Part shown: in pieces, positions 36,674-45,371 of the stretch | Numbering within the stretch: position 1 is the stretch's first letter | Layout: every line of letters starts with the position of its first letter | Source of the DNA: Candidatus Fermentibacterota bacterium | GTDB taxonomy: Bacteria; JAFGKV01 | Direction of reading: 5' to 3' | Assembly: GCA_016928395.1 (NCBI GenBank) | Contig: JAFGKV010000186.1 | Coordinates: forward strand, 1-64,000 | Length of the DNA stretch: 64,000 bases | Notes under the pieces: model-generated | Told to the model about the DNA's origin: nothing | The model's input: the letters and a program-made list of their open reading frames with translations, nothing else | Databases searched by the model: none | Program-made: the position numbers and the translations under genes

Positions 36674-36850
36674 GTAAGACGTCTTTTCCTGTGTGGAGTG
36701 CCTCTGCTCATGGTGACGACTGGATGCGGCGGAAGCGGGCCGGCTGTTCTGGAGATGGTAAAGATCAGGGGAGGGTCGTTCCTCATGGGGTCGAATGCAG
36801 GAGATCCTGACGAACAGCCCGTGCATGAGGTGCATATCATGGATGAATAG
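36674..36850 (+). pseudogene. 5' fragment of a lipoprotein-like SUMF1/FGE-sulfatase domain gene
   Basis: The frame reads a hydrophobic leader (VRRLFLCGVPLLMVTTGCGG) with a lipobox-like Cys, then LEMVKIRGGSFLMGSN and DEQPVHEVHIMDE, and stops at 36848-36850. This is the typical opening of a formylglycine-generating-enzyme-like domain, which normally continues for over 200 residues. Nothing matching follows. The first ATG in frame is at 36710, and the intact start is not visible. It is a remnant, lying in an otherwise non-coding 530-base gap before the MFS gene. Confidence 0.7.
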
Positions 36851-37032
36851 ACGGAATGGCGAAATGATTGGGGAGAGGAGAACTGAATCGCCCACGCAGA
36901 GAAACAACAGACAACCCGTTCGATCCTGACTGCGCAATGGAGTGCGGAGGTTGACGTCGTGCGGGGCACATCGTTGTCTTGTCGGTGAGCGCAGAAGGTC
37001 TGCGCTCGCACGAACGAACACGGAGAATGTGG

Positions 37033-38271
37033 ATGCGGCGATCCCTGGTGGAGTTTCTGGGGCTTCGCAGGAGCATGCTGGGGCTCCTGGGCATGGTAGT
37101 CTTGGTGGGCATGGGTGAGAAGATGGCGGAGCGTTTTCTGCCCATCTACCTAATCGCCCTGGGAGGCGGGCCGCTGGTGGTCGGCCTTCTCAATGGCCTG
37201 GACAACCTGCTTTCCGCCCTCTACTCGTTTCCTGGCGGCTACCTCGCTGAGCGTCTGGGCACCAAACGCGCACTCATGGTCTTCAACATCATGGCCATGG
37301 CGGGATTCGTCATCGTCATCGCCATCCCGACCTGGCAGGCAGTGATCATCGGGTCGGTGCTCTTCCTCTCGTGGACCGCCATCTCCCTGCCCGGCACCAT
37401 GAAATTGGTGTCGACAGTCCTCCCCAAGGAAAAGCGCACAATGGGCGTTTCGCTGCACTCGTTGGTGCGTCGCATTCCCATGGCCTTGGGACCCCTGGTG
37501 GGTGGTGCCCTCATCGCGGCCAGGGGAGAACGCGACGGGGTACGCCTCGCCTTTGTGGCCGCGCTGGTCCTAGCAGGCGTGGCCGCATGGCTGCAGCACG
37601 TACTTATCGAGGATGACCGGGGCACGCATAGGGCCGGGGCATCTCCAAGCAAGAACCCGCTCAGTCTCTGGCGAGGCATGCATCCGAGCCTGAAGAACCT
37701 CCTGGTGGCCGATATCCTGGTGCGCTTCTGCGAGCAGATTCCCTATGCGTTCGTGGTCATCTGGTGCATGAAGACGGTTGCTCGACCCGTGTCGGCCTTC
37801 CAGTTCGGCATACTCACTGCGGTCGAGATGACCACCGCCCTGCTCATCTACATCCCCATCGCCTATCTGGCTGACCGGGGCAACAAGAAGCCCTACGTGG
37901 TGACCACTTTCGGTTTCTTCACCATCTTCCCGATGGTGCTCATGATGTCCAGGTCGTTCTGGCCGTTGGTGTTCGCATTCATTCTTCGCGGGCTCAAGGA
38001 GTTCGGCGAGCCGACCCGCAAGGCCCTGATCATGGATCTGGCTCCCGACGATGCCAAGGCGGCCACCTTTGGTCTCTACTACCTGGTGCGAGACGTGGTG
38101 GTCTCCCTGGCCGCCTTCGGCGGGTCACTGCTGTGGCTCATCTCTCCTCAGGTGAACTTCATCGCCGCCTCGGCATTCGGTCTCCTGGGCACCGTCTGGT
38201 TCGGCCTTCGGGGCCGGGACCTCGGGGCGGGCTATCCGCTGAACGGATCTCTCCCCCGGGCCAGCGGTTGA
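37033..38271 (+). CDS. Major facilitator superfamily transporter
   Basis: 412 residues with twelve predicted membrane helices. The start at 37033 has CGGAG seven bases upstream; ATG 37027 and a longer frame from 36979 are alternatives. The loop between helices 2 and 3 reads GGYLAERLGTKRALM, a form of the MFS signature, and its counterpart in the second half is AYLADRGNKKPYVV. The substrate is unknown; drug or small-molecule efflux is typical for this group. It converges on, and overlaps by 40 bases, a minus-strand gene. Confidence 0.87.
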   Translation: MRRSLVEFLGLRRSMLGLLGMVVLVGMGEKMAERFLPIYLIALGGGPLVVGLLNGLDNLLSALYSFPGGYLAERLGTKRALMVFNIMAMAGFVIVIAIPTWQAVIIGSVLFLSWTAISLPGTMKLVSTVLPKEKRTMGVSLHSLVRRIPMALGPLVGGALIAARGERDGVRLAFVAALVLAGVAAWLQHVLIEDDRGTHRAGASPSKNPLSLWRGMHPSLKNLLVADILVRFCEQIPYAFVVIWCMKTVARPVSAFQFGILTAVEMTTALLIYIPIAYLADRGNKKPYVVTTFGFFTIFPMVLMMSRSFWPLVFAFILRGLKEFGEPTRKALIMDLAPDDAKAATFGLYYLVRDVVVSLAAFGGSLLWLISPQVNFIAASAFGLLGTVWFGLRGRDLGAGYPLNGSLPRASG

Positions 38272-38720
38272 CTTGACCCGTCATCCGCTCGGGAATTCGG
38301 GCCGGATCGTACCTCTTCGTCGCGGCTGTCCGCAGACACCGCCTGGCTGATGATCCGGTCGGTCACCTCGGAAAGATGGGCCTCGAGGACAGCGCTGAAC
38401 TCCAGAAATTCAGGCCATAGCGTCTCCTCCACGAATCGGCGGGATACGCGGGCCATCACCGTGGTCCGCCGTTGGTTGCGGTAGCGATAGGGCTCGACTC
38501 CATACCGCCGGAGCAGAGCGAACAGGAGCCTGCGCGACCAGCCGTCGGACACGGAAAACCGGAACTCCGTCGGCGGGTCGAGCTCTGCAAGCTCGCCCAG
38601 GCGCCTGCGGATCCGTTCCGCGGCATCCGCCGCTGCCGCCTTCTCGCCCTCTGTGCCGGGCCGCGCGAACAGCGCTTCGATCCGATGGAGCTTCTCAATG
38701 AGCTGACGTTCGTCGGTCAC
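38232..38720 (-). CDS. Conserved-looking hypothetical protein, partner of the next gene
   Basis: 162 residues, unrecognised. The N-terminal 60 residues are predicted helices (LIEKLHRIEALFARPGTEGE and on). A central Arg-rich stretch (RRLLFALLRRYGVEPYRYR) is followed by FVEETLWPEFLEFSAVLEAHL. The last 30 residues are low-complexity. The ATG overlaps the stop of the upstream gene (ATGA), so the two are made together. The first half faintly recalls DUF2786-type proteins, but I do not claim this. No membrane segment or signal is seen. Confidence 0.65.
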   Translation of the reverse strand: MTDERQLIEKLHRIEALFARPGTEGEKAAAADAAERIRRRLGELAELDPPTEFRFSVSDGWSRRLLFALLRRYGVEPYRYRNQRRTTVMARVSRRFVEETLWPEFLEFSAVLEAHLSEVTDRIISQAVSADSRDEEVRSGPNSRADDGSSQPLARGRDPFSG

Positions 38721-39217
38721 GTGACCTCTTCGCTGCTCTGCACCCGCGCACGTTGGTAGGGCTCAGGGTTCGGGGGTTCGGCCTCCGGAGACGCAGCAGG
38801 GAGTCGCTGATCGGGGGAGTCAGCCGTGTCCCCGGGGGCGATTCCCGTGGGTGATGCCGCCTTCGGGCGGACGAAGTGCGTAGACCAGAGCTCCTCGATG
38901 GCCGGGATCCGGCTTCGGGAGAACCGCAGGTGAACCTTGGGGCCTTTGCCCCATGCCATGTAGCCGGTGTGGCTGGGTTTCAGCTTTCCGTTCATGCTGT
39001 TCCTCCGCACGGTCTTCATGATGAACGAGATCCGAGCGAGGTTGACGCGGACCACCTTCTCAAGGTAGGGGACGCGGCGAAACCTCCAGGATTCAAAGTC
39101 CTTCGGATCCAGGTAACCGAGGGCCATGAACACGTCGGGATAGCTGATATACCCCTTCTCGCGGAGCAGCTCACCTGTCACCGTACCGAGCTTCTTCAGC
39201 AGATCCCGCCTGTTCAT
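38717..39217 (-). CDS. Hypothetical basic protein, first gene of a coupled pair
   Basis: 166 residues from MNRRDLLKKLGTVTGELLRE at 39217. The protein is basic, with helical segments and YISYPDVFMALGYLDPKDFE, which could be a helix-turn-helix-like fold. VPYLEKVVRVNLARISFIMK and KLKPSHTGYMAWGKGPKVHL follow. The last 40 residues are Pro- and acidic-rich and probably disordered. I do not recognise the family. The coupled partner downstream suggests a two-component complex, perhaps nucleic-acid binding from the charge (inference). Confidence 0.65.
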   Translation of the reverse strand: MNRRDLLKKLGTVTGELLREKGYISYPDVFMALGYLDPKDFESWRFRRVPYLEKVVRVNLARISFIMKTVRRNSMNGKLKPSHTGYMAWGKGPKVHLRFSRSRIPAIEELWSTHFVRPKAASPTGIAPGDTADSPDQRLPAASPEAEPPNPEPYQRARVQSSEEVT

Positions 39218-39308
39218 CGCGCAACGGTCTCCACCGCGCGGCCGCTTTGCATGCATCCCGTAAGGCTTCCTCGATGCACGTGCCTCCCTTCCTCCGCTAC
39301 CGGGCAGC

Positions 39309-40001
39309 CTAGCCGCGCAGCCAGTGCACCACCCATACGGGCAGCATGCCGCCGATGTTGAAGAGGGCGTGGATGATGACCGCCGGAAGCAGGCTTCCCG
39401 TCCTTTCGCGGTAGCGGGCCGCGACCAACCCCAGGAGGATCGTGAGCACGATCAGGGGACCCGCCGCCGCTCCCATGGATCTGATGAGCACAATGTGCAT
39501 CAGCCCGAAAAACACTCCGCTGACGACAACCGGCAGGCTCAGCCTGCGCGAACCGGAAACCCTTGGGTCGGAGTTGCCGCCCAGGAGCGTTTGCAGCAGC
39601 CCCCTGGTCAATACCTCCTCACAGATGCTGGCATACACCCACACGAAGACGACAATCTGCAGCTTCGTGAAGTTGGCGGCGGGTCCGGCGCGACCCTGCG
39701 CTCCCCCGGACGCAACCATTGCGAGGAGAGAGAGTACTGCGGTCGGCACGGCCCAAAGCAGGATGCGAGGGCTGAACCTAAACGTTCCGAGGGTGAACCC
39801 GAACAGCGCAAGCCGGCCCCGTGAGAGAAGCCACATCGCCGCAAGGGAGAGTGTGAGCATCACGGAATGCGTGATCCACGACGAGGGGAAGAAACTCTCC
39901 GCCGGGAGGCGGATAACCCTCGGAGCCTGGAGTGCCGCCAGGGCAATAGCCGCCGCCAGGGCGAGGCCGGTCACGAGCCTGAACGATAAGCGATGTGCCA
40001 T
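39309..40001 (-). CDS. CPBP-family intramembrane metalloprotease (CAAX protease/Abi type)
   Basis: 230 residues from MAHRLSFRLVTGLALAAAIA at 40001, after GGGAGG. There are seven or eight membrane segments. The family motifs are all present: SICEEVLTRGLL (EExxxR), FFGLMHI (FxxxH) and IIHALFN (HxxxN). CPBP proteins process prenylated or bacteriocin-related peptides, or act in envelope stress; the target here is unknown. It has no close operon partner. It is the last ordinary gene before the accessory island. Confidence 0.88.
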   Translation of the reverse strand: MAHRLSFRLVTGLALAAAIALAALQAPRVIRLPAESFFPSSWITHSVMLTLSLAAMWLLSRGRLALFGFTLGTFRFSPRILLWAVPTAVLSLLAMVASGGAQGRAGPAANFTKLQIVVFVWVYASICEEVLTRGLLQTLLGGNSDPRVSGSRRLSLPVVVSGVFFGLMHIVLIRSMGAAAGPLIVLTILLGLVAARYRERTGSLLPAVIIHALFNIGGMLPVWVVHWLRG

Positions 40002-41008
40002 GCAACCGCCTCCCTGAGAGGTGCCTTCCGAAACATCCGCACTGCGCCTGACCCCCTGCCCACGAGAGGCCGGCGGAGGAGAATCAGGCAGCACTCCCCG
40101 AACTCATCGCCCCCAAGACCGGCCTCGCGTGGGCTGCGCCCATCCAGGTGGCAGAAGTAGTACGAGGTCTTTGGACGCTCGAGCATCACCCAATCCTCGT
40201 CGTGCTGGGTCTTCCCGGAATGAGCCAGGCCGGTTGCACGAGCCCGGCCATCTCTTCGCCGTCGGCCAATTGGCAGGCTGCTCGCCCTCTCCACGGCGCA
40301 TTAGAACGGGTCACTCCCCCGTGGGGGTCATCACAGCAATCCGGTCCCGCGGCATCAGGATCACTGTGGTCGCGCGGAAGATTGGCATCGAATCCGCCGC
40401 GTCAAGCGGGCGGGCAAGTCGGACGGTGGCAGACGACCCCTCACTGCCCAAAGTACTTACATCGGCGCACTCCAGGCCGAAACGGCCTCCCGCTTTAATA
40501 ACCCTCGCGGCCAAGGACCCTGTGACACACCCCCCGACAAACCCGCGTGCTGGCGCTTCGGCCACGCCCGGAAGATCTCCCGGGGTCTGGGTACGCGACG
40601 CGGGCTGGTTCACTCCCCCGATCTCCACACTCTACCATACCTCTGCACCAGTGCACTGGGCCGTCACGGCGGTGTGCGGCTCGGCCCCCCATCCGCAGTG
40701 ATTCGCCGAGTCGGCAAGTTCGACCGCGACCTGACCTGACCCCAGGCGTGAACAGGACTCCGGCCCCAGCGCCCAAAGGTCCGCCAGTGGCTGGCTCCCG
40801 CCACCTCACGCGATACTCCTGCGAGGCACTCTCCGCACCGAGCAATTCGGACCGCGCCCCCTGTGGCCAATGCTGCGAACCGGAGCTCAGCCGGGCCTCT
40901 GAGCGCGCGGATCGCAGTTCCCCTGAGCAAGACGGTCCAGGAAATGCATGCTGATTGAACTTCTGATATTCACTTGACATAGCTCATACACAGCGGTATT
41001 TGCCCGGG
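40002..41008. other. 1 kb without a convincing gene, left border of the accessory island
   Basis: Only short frames occur. One minus-strand frame at 40311-40628 (about 105 codons, starting GTG right after a stop) has amino-acid usage that could be real (LAARVIKAGGRFGLECADVS), but I find no family or ribosome site. Another minus frame reads WVMLERPKTSYYFCHLDGR near 40150-40200. These may be decayed genes. The last 40 bases hold the candidate promoter of the DUF4143 gene. Confidence 0.4.
40974..41002 (+). promoter_or_regulatory. Candidate sigma-70-type promoter of the DUF4143 gene
   Basis: A perfect -35 box TTGACA (40974-40979), 17 bases of spacing and a weak -10 TATTTG (40997-41002). Transcription would begin at about 41009, the first base of the ATG, so the message could be leaderless. 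That fits the absence of a ribosome site. Confidence 0.4.
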
Positions 41009-42202
41009 ATGATCACTCGAACGCTCTCCTCGCGGTTGCTCCAACTCGCCCCGTCGTACCCGGTGATCTTCCTTACCGGTCCCCGGCAATCGGGAAAGAC
41101 CACTCTGGCGCGGAGCGCCTTTCCAGACTACATGTATGTCTCTCTCGAGGATCTCCAGAACCGGGAGGAGGCCACGGAGGACCCGCGGGGCTTCCTACGC
41201 CGCCTGGAGAACGCCCCGGGTGCGATCCTCGATGAGGTACAGAGAACGCCGGATCTGTTCTCCTACATCCAAGGATTCGTCGACTCGGGAGGGGGTCCTC
41301 TCATACTCACGGGGTCAGAACAGTTTCTCCTCTCTGAGCGGATAGACCAGACACTGGCTGGACGCGCCGCCATCCTTGAGCTTCTTCCGTTTTCCGTGGC
41401 CGAGCTCTGCCGCCGTGCAAGCCTGTCGCCCGACGAATTCATCGCCGGGAGTAGCATCCCCTCCGGCGAACCCCCGATGAGTCTGGACAATATGCTGTTC
41501 ACCGGATTCTTCCCCCGAATCCATGATCTATCCCTGGAGCCGTCCCCTTGGCTCGATGGGTACATCCGCACCTATGTGGAACGAGATGTGCGCGCCCTCA
41601 CAGCAGTGGGCGATCTCGACACGTTCGGCCGGTTTGTCGCGCTGTGCGCGGGCCGGAGCGGCCAGCTCCTCAACACCTCGTCGTTGGGGGCCGATGCGGG
41701 AGTGACGCACTCCACTGCACGGCGCTGGATTTCCATACTGAAGGCAGGCTACGTCATCGACTTACTGCAGCCACACTTTGAGAACTTCTCCAGACGTCTC
41801 GTCAAGGCACCCAAGCTCTACTTCGTGGACACGGGGCTGCTGTGCCGTCTGCTGGGCGTGCGGAGTCCTGGTGACCTGCACCGCCATCCTCTTCGCGGCC
41901 TAATTGTCGAGAACCTGGTCATTGGCGAGCTTCGCAAGCTGTTTCTGCACCATGGCCAGCGCCCCCCGCTCTACTTCTGGCGTGACTCCAACGGACGCGA
42001 AGTGGATGTCATCATTGATCTGGGAATCAGAAGGATCCCGGTGGAGATCAAGGCGGGCCTCACTGTGGCAGCCGACTTCCTGAAGTCACTCGATCTCTAC
42101 GCCGGCCTTTCACAGGGGGAGGGTGGCATTCTGGTCTATGGGGGCGACGAGACCTACCGTCGCCGCCAGGATCTTGTTCGTGCCTGGTGGTCATGCACGT
42201 AG
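41009..42202 (+). CDS. DUF4143-domain AAA+ ATPase
   Basis: 397 residues from the ATG at 41009; a TTG at 41000 is an alternative. The P-loop is LTGPRQSGKTTLARS and Walker B is GAILDEVQRTPDLF. The middle carries a winged-helix-like stretch (LGADAGVTHSTARRWISILK). The C-terminal DUF4143 part ends in a nuclease-like motif, YFWRDSNGREVDVIIDLG with VEIKAG. Such genes are common in islands and are suspected, but not proved, to act in defence or toxin systems. The only gene here with a clear promoter box, it has no partner on the same strand. Confidence 0.88.
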   Translation: MITRTLSSRLLQLAPSYPVIFLTGPRQSGKTTLARSAFPDYMYVSLEDLQNREEATEDPRGFLRRLENAPGAILDEVQRTPDLFSYIQGFVDSGGGPLILTGSEQFLLSERIDQTLAGRAAILELLPFSVAELCRRASLSPDEFIAGSSIPSGEPPMSLDNMLFTGFFPRIHDLSLEPSPWLDGYIRTYVERDVRALTAVGDLDTFGRFVALCAGRSGQLLNTSSLGADAGVTHSTARRWISILKAGYVIDLLQPHFENFSRRLVKAPKLYFVDTGLLCRLLGVRSPGDLHRHPLRGLIVENLVIGELRKLFLHHGQRPPLYFWRDSNGREVDVIIDLGIRRIPVEIKAGLTVAADFLKSLDLYAGLSQGEGGILVYGGDETYRRRQDLVRAWWSCT

Positions 42203-42313
42203 AGCATAGTGGTCAAAGGCCTCGCCGGCATAGTCTTTCCTGCCGGTGTGGATGGCGTCGTAGAACGCCGCGGTCGTGGCGAAAGGCCCATCCCCGGTTC
42301 CGCCTCTGGTCAT
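42191..42313 (-). CDS. Small ORF coupled to a broken membrane-protein gene
   Basis: 40 residues, MTRGGTGDGPFATTAAFYDAI and on, ending DYAGEAFDHYALRA. Its ATG overlaps the stop of the upstream membrane-protein frame (ATGA), and its 3' end overlaps the convergent DUF4143 gene by 12 bases. The amino-acid usage looks protein-like, but I do not recognise it. It may be the N-terminal remnant of a longer gene. Confidence 0.35.
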   Translation of the reverse strand: MTRGGTGDGPFATTAAFYDAIHTGRKDYAGEAFDHYALRA

Positions 42314-42594
42314 CGGCTGAGCCCCCGAAGGCGCCCGAGCCATATCGGGCCGAACAAGGTCACCAGGAGCACGGCGACGCACACTCGGCTGCGGAGCACA
42401 TTACAGTCCGAAAGAAGCCGCTCCCACGAGTTACCGAACAGGTAGTGGCCGGCCAGGAACTCGAACGCAACCGTAATCCTCACTCAGAATGAACCCGCGA
42501 TGACCAGGTCCGCCCGACGTGACGGCCTGATCCAGGGGAGAGCACACCACATCACCACGAGAAGCGCGATGCAGCCCGTCACCGTGCTGATCAC
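42310..42594 (-). pseudogene. Small membrane protein gene with an in-frame TGA
   Basis: From a GTG at 42594 the frame reads two hydrophobic segments (ISTVTGCIALLVVMWCALPW and ITVAFEFLAGHYLFGNSWER) and ends at 42310. Codon 37 (42484-42486) is TGA, in the context AGSF-stop-VRITVAFEF, where an aromatic residue such as Trp would fit. The frame, composition and hydrophobicity continue unchanged across it. So it is a single-base nonsense mutation, a sequencing error, or two short proteins. Related small membrane proteins are known only as hypothetical. Confidence 0.55.
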
Positions 42595-42656
42595 GTGGCC
42601 CGCCTTCGATATCGGTCACTGCACCCCCACCCGTTGCGGGGCTCGCCCTTTGCCCG

Positions 42657-43043
42657 TCAGTCTCGGTGGGCGGCACAGTTGAACAGCCGCTCCATTGCTT
42701 CCCCCCGGCTATAGGCCAGCTCCCTCGGCGTGTCACCGAACTCCGAGCGGATGTCCGGGCTGGCGCCAGCCCGCAGGAGGAGCTCTGCACTGCACTCGTC
42801 GCCCTGCATGACCGCGACGTGAAGTGGTGTCTGCCCCATGTCACCGATCGCGTCGAGTTCGGCACCCGCCTCGATCAGCACCTCGATGGCCCGACAATCC
42901 CTCCGCCAGGCCATGACGTGCAGGGGTGTGTCCCCATCCGTACCCCTGCTGCCGATCTCCACGATCCGTGCGCCCAGCTCATCGGGGAACAACACGTCCG
43001 AGGCTGACTGCAGAATCTCGTTCAGCGAACGCTCCGCCTCCAT
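42657..43043 (-). CDS. Ankyrin-repeat protein
   Basis: 128 residues from MEAERSLNEILQSASDVLFP at 43043, after GAGGAGGGCGAG. Three ankyrin units are visible: DGDTPLHVMAWRRDCRAIEV, GQTPLHVAVMQGDECSAELL and a C-terminal FGDTPRELAYSRGE. These form a protein-binding solenoid. No signal peptide is seen, so it is probably cytoplasmic. It is one of a run of minus-strand genes with the NUDIX hydrolase and two small proteins; the partner it binds is unknown. Confidence 0.85.
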   Translation of the reverse strand: MEAERSLNEILQSASDVLFPDELGARIVEIGSRGTDGDTPLHVMAWRRDCRAIEVLIEAGAELDAIGDMGQTPLHVAVMQGDECSAELLLRAGASPDIRSEFGDTPRELAYSRGEAMERLFNCAAHRD

Positions 43044-43158
43044 GTTTCTCGCCCTCCTCACCTGTTCCTGCGCTATGGGCCGTCGGGCACCCTCACCTCG
43101 TGTGGTCGCCTCGCTATGCCAACTTCGAACACCCTGGCGAGAGCCATTCCGCGCGGGG

Positions 43159-43659
43159 TCAGAACGCCGCATCCCTCGACTCAAGGCATCGCGCTTCCCA
43201 GTTCTCGGCTCGGAACTCATCCCACTGGTGCTCCATGACGGGCGTGGGAAAGACAGTCTCGTGCCGCAGGTCTTCCCGGGTGAACCATCCGGCTTCGACG
43301 ATCCCTTCGGCTCGCGCTTCCTCGGTCGGCATGACGTCGCCGCCTACGACATCACACAGCATCCAGATTTTGCACATCTTGAAGCGAACGCATTGCAGGT
43401 CCTCGATCCACAGAACCCGCCAGGGCCGAACCACGACGTCGGTCTCCTCCCGCGTCTCGCGGATGATGGCGTCAACGGTATTCTCGTACGGACGGAGCGC
43501 GCCGCCCGGCCCGACCAAGTACGAACCGCCTCCGGCCGTGGGGTACCGGACCAGCAGGATGGCATCGCCCTTCAGGACGATTCCTCCACCGGCAATCCGA
43601 TGCGGTGTCATGCGGCAGCTCGATGCCGGGGCGTGTTCATCCAACGTATCCCTTCTCAT
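43159..43659 (-). CDS. NUDIX hydrolase
   Basis: 166 residues. The Nudix box is GALRPYENTVDAI followed by IRETREETDVVV, which fits Gx5Ex7REUxEExGU except that Asp replaces the last Gly. The metal-binding glutamates REx2EE are intact. Members hydrolyse nucleoside diphosphates linked to another group; the substrate is not readable. The start at 43659 comes two bases after the stop of the membrane protein gene upstream. An internal Met at SCRMTPHRIAGGG could be an alternative start. Confidence 0.87.
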   Translation of the reverse strand: MRRDTLDEHAPASSCRMTPHRIAGGGIVLKGDAILLVRYPTAGGGSYLVGPGGALRPYENTVDAIIRETREETDVVVRPWRVLWIEDLQCVRFKMCKIWMLCDVVGGDVMPTEEARAEGIVEAGWFTREDLRHETVFPTPVMEHQWDEFRAENWEARCLESRDAAF

Positions 43660-43661
43660 CT

Positions 43662-44048
43662 CTACCGCGCCCCTTCATCGCGCAGCCTGACTCGGTTGCG
43701 GAATCCTCGCTCCTTCACGACCTGGTCGCCGATGCGAATACCCTGCCGAATACGGATCTGCATCGGGACCACCCTGTCTATGGTCTTCCCTGCGGGCGTT
43801 CGGATGACAAGATGTTCCTCTTCGGGAGACTCCAGGATGAACCGATCCACCCATCGAACCTTGAGCCCGACCACCTCTCCCTCGTAGGGGAAGTAGGCGT
43901 CGTGCACATACGTGGCAACAGACACGAAGAACGCCGCGACCACTGCAAGGCCCAGCAGCGCCAGAACCCCACCCAGTGGAGTGCCGAGAAACCGCCACCG
44001 GCCCTTGTGGTCAGGAGCATCCCGCCAGAAAAGTACGGTCACCTTCAT
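43662..44048 (-). CDS. Hypothetical membrane protein with one central helix
   Basis: 128 residues from MKVTVLFWRDAPDHKGRWRF at 44048. A hydrophobic segment at about 20-45 (LGGVLALLGLAVVAAFFVSV) is followed by a soluble beta-rich domain with EGEVVGLKVRWVDRFILESP and LVIRTPAGKTIDRVV. It probably sits in the inner membrane with the C-terminal part outside. I do not recognise the family. It is directly followed by the NUDIX gene and probably co-transcribed with it. Confidence 0.65.
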   Translation of the reverse strand: MKVTVLFWRDAPDHKGRWRFLGTPLGGVLALLGLAVVAAFFVSVATYVHDAYFPYEGEVVGLKVRWVDRFILESPEEEHLVIRTPAGKTIDRVVPMQIRIRQGIRIGDQVVKERGFRNRVRLRDEGAR

Positions 44049-44142
44049 CGCGTTCCCTCGTATGAGTGCGCCGTAGCCAGCCTCCATGCCCGCTCGTCTC
44101 CCTGATCAACCCAGCGGCAGCGCTGAGCGACCGCCGCCGACT

Positions 44143-44556
44143 CTATTCCTCGACTTTCAGAGAGTTCTCCTTACACCATTCCAGGAGTCGGTCCTTGGTC
44201 TCCCGTGCCTCGAACTCATACCACGTCTCCAGCACACCCCGCCTGGCGAGGAGGTCCTTGAATCGGCCGTAGGCCCCTCGCCGACGGAAGATCTCCCTCA
44301 CCCGCCACGGAAGCTCACCGCCAATCCCGTCCGCAAAGGCGAAAGCGAGACTCCGGCCTAGACCCAAGTCGTTCTTGTGGGGAATCGAGACGAAATCGTC
44401 GTCGAACTCTGCGTCTTCGGGAACCTCGTCCACATCGGCCATATCCGATCGGTAGAAGACCTCACCCGTAACCCTCGACACAAAGGCCGAGTTCGCGTAC
44501 TGAGGGGCCGAACTCACGAAGCTGAATGCCGCTTCGATATCAGAGTACGTGATCAT
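44143..44556 (-). CDS. UPF0158-family protein
   Basis: 137 residues from the ATG at 44556, which has GAGGA nine bases upstream; a GTG at 44562 is an alternative. Family features are the acidic centre EVPEDAEFDDDFVSIPHK and the C-terminal block RGAYGRFKDLLARRG followed by WYEFEARETKDRLLEWCKEN. UPF0158 proteins are uncharacterised and frequent in islands. It is the first of the minus-strand small-gene run from 44.6 to 42.2 kb. Confidence 0.82.
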   Translation of the reverse strand: MITYSDIEAAFSFVSSAPQYANSAFVSRVTGEVFYRSDMADVDEVPEDAEFDDDFVSIPHKNDLGLGRSLAFAFADGIGGELPWRVREIFRRRGAYGRFKDLLARRGVLETWYEFEARETKDRLLEWCKENSLKVEE

Positions 44557-45371
44557 GGTCACCTGTCCTCTCTTCCCTCATCGAGCGAGTCCAACGCGAG
44601 AATCTGCGGTAGACGCAGTTTTCGCATGACCCCACTACTGACGGATTCTCAGCGCGCGGCTGAACCCTTCCGTGCGCGACGTCTATCTTCTCACGAAGAT
44701 CAACCACTACCCCCGGTGATGATGCGGATGAGCCCCAAACAGGGCAAGGCATTCGCCACGCCCGCGCTGCCCTTGGCATCCGCTCTCACCTCTCCGTGGC
44801 CTGTTTCGCCGATGATACTCCAATTCAGTGGGGGAGACAAGTCGGCGCTCCTTGAGGAAGCGGACCGGAGGCAGAGGCGGCCTGTAGGGTCATCCGTTCG
44901 ACCGTCCATGCGTGGCGGTCTGGTTCTCGCCCGTCGTGCCAACGCCGTTTTGGAATGGCTCTTCTTCGGCCAATCCGAAAGGGACCTCTTCTTCCTTTCT
45001 TCGGCACTGCGCACCGGCAACTGCCGACTCCTTGGAGTGCGGCGGCTCGCCGCCGCATTCGCCTGCGGGAGCTGGGCTCCCGCCATCCAAGGCGCAGGCA
45101 AGCCTGCGCAAACCAGTCGTCAAATCCAAGGTCGGTCAGTTCCACCGCCTTCACTCCTCCGTCGGCCACTCCACTTCGGCCTTCGCCGCTGTCCCGCCTT
45201 CCGCGGCACCTGCGGAGATCGCGATCATCAGACCGCCGATCACTCTCCGACCATGCTCCTCAGAGTGTCCATTTCAAACCAGCGATGGTGCTGTGGGAGC
45301 GACTCTTGGTCCGGCACGGCTGGATGCTGGGATCAGCCGTGACTCCCCCGTTCTGTTCCTGGTGTTCCCGG
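44557..45371. other. 815 bases of gene-end fragments and dispersed repeat, no intact gene
   Basis: The minus strand has short protein-like ends: a tail LMIAISAGAAEGGTAAKAE ending in WPTEE at about 45156, and right after it VELTDLGFDDWFAQ (45104-45154), which resembles the N-terminus of the RsgA GTPase. It is cut off by a palindromic GC-rich repeat (about 45020-45110). The rest has stops in all frames. Confidence 0.45.

Noticed and set aside
40021-40701. 226-codon plus-strand frame in the gap before the DUF4143 gene
   Set aside because: Pro/Arg/Ser-rich composition without domain or ribosome site, overlapping the start of the CPBP gene's leader; typical chance frame at high GC.
42484-42486. 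TGA read as selenocysteine or by an altered genetic code
   Set aside because: Other genes in the window use TGA as a normal stop, including several ATGA overlaps, and no selenocysteine insertion element was seen.
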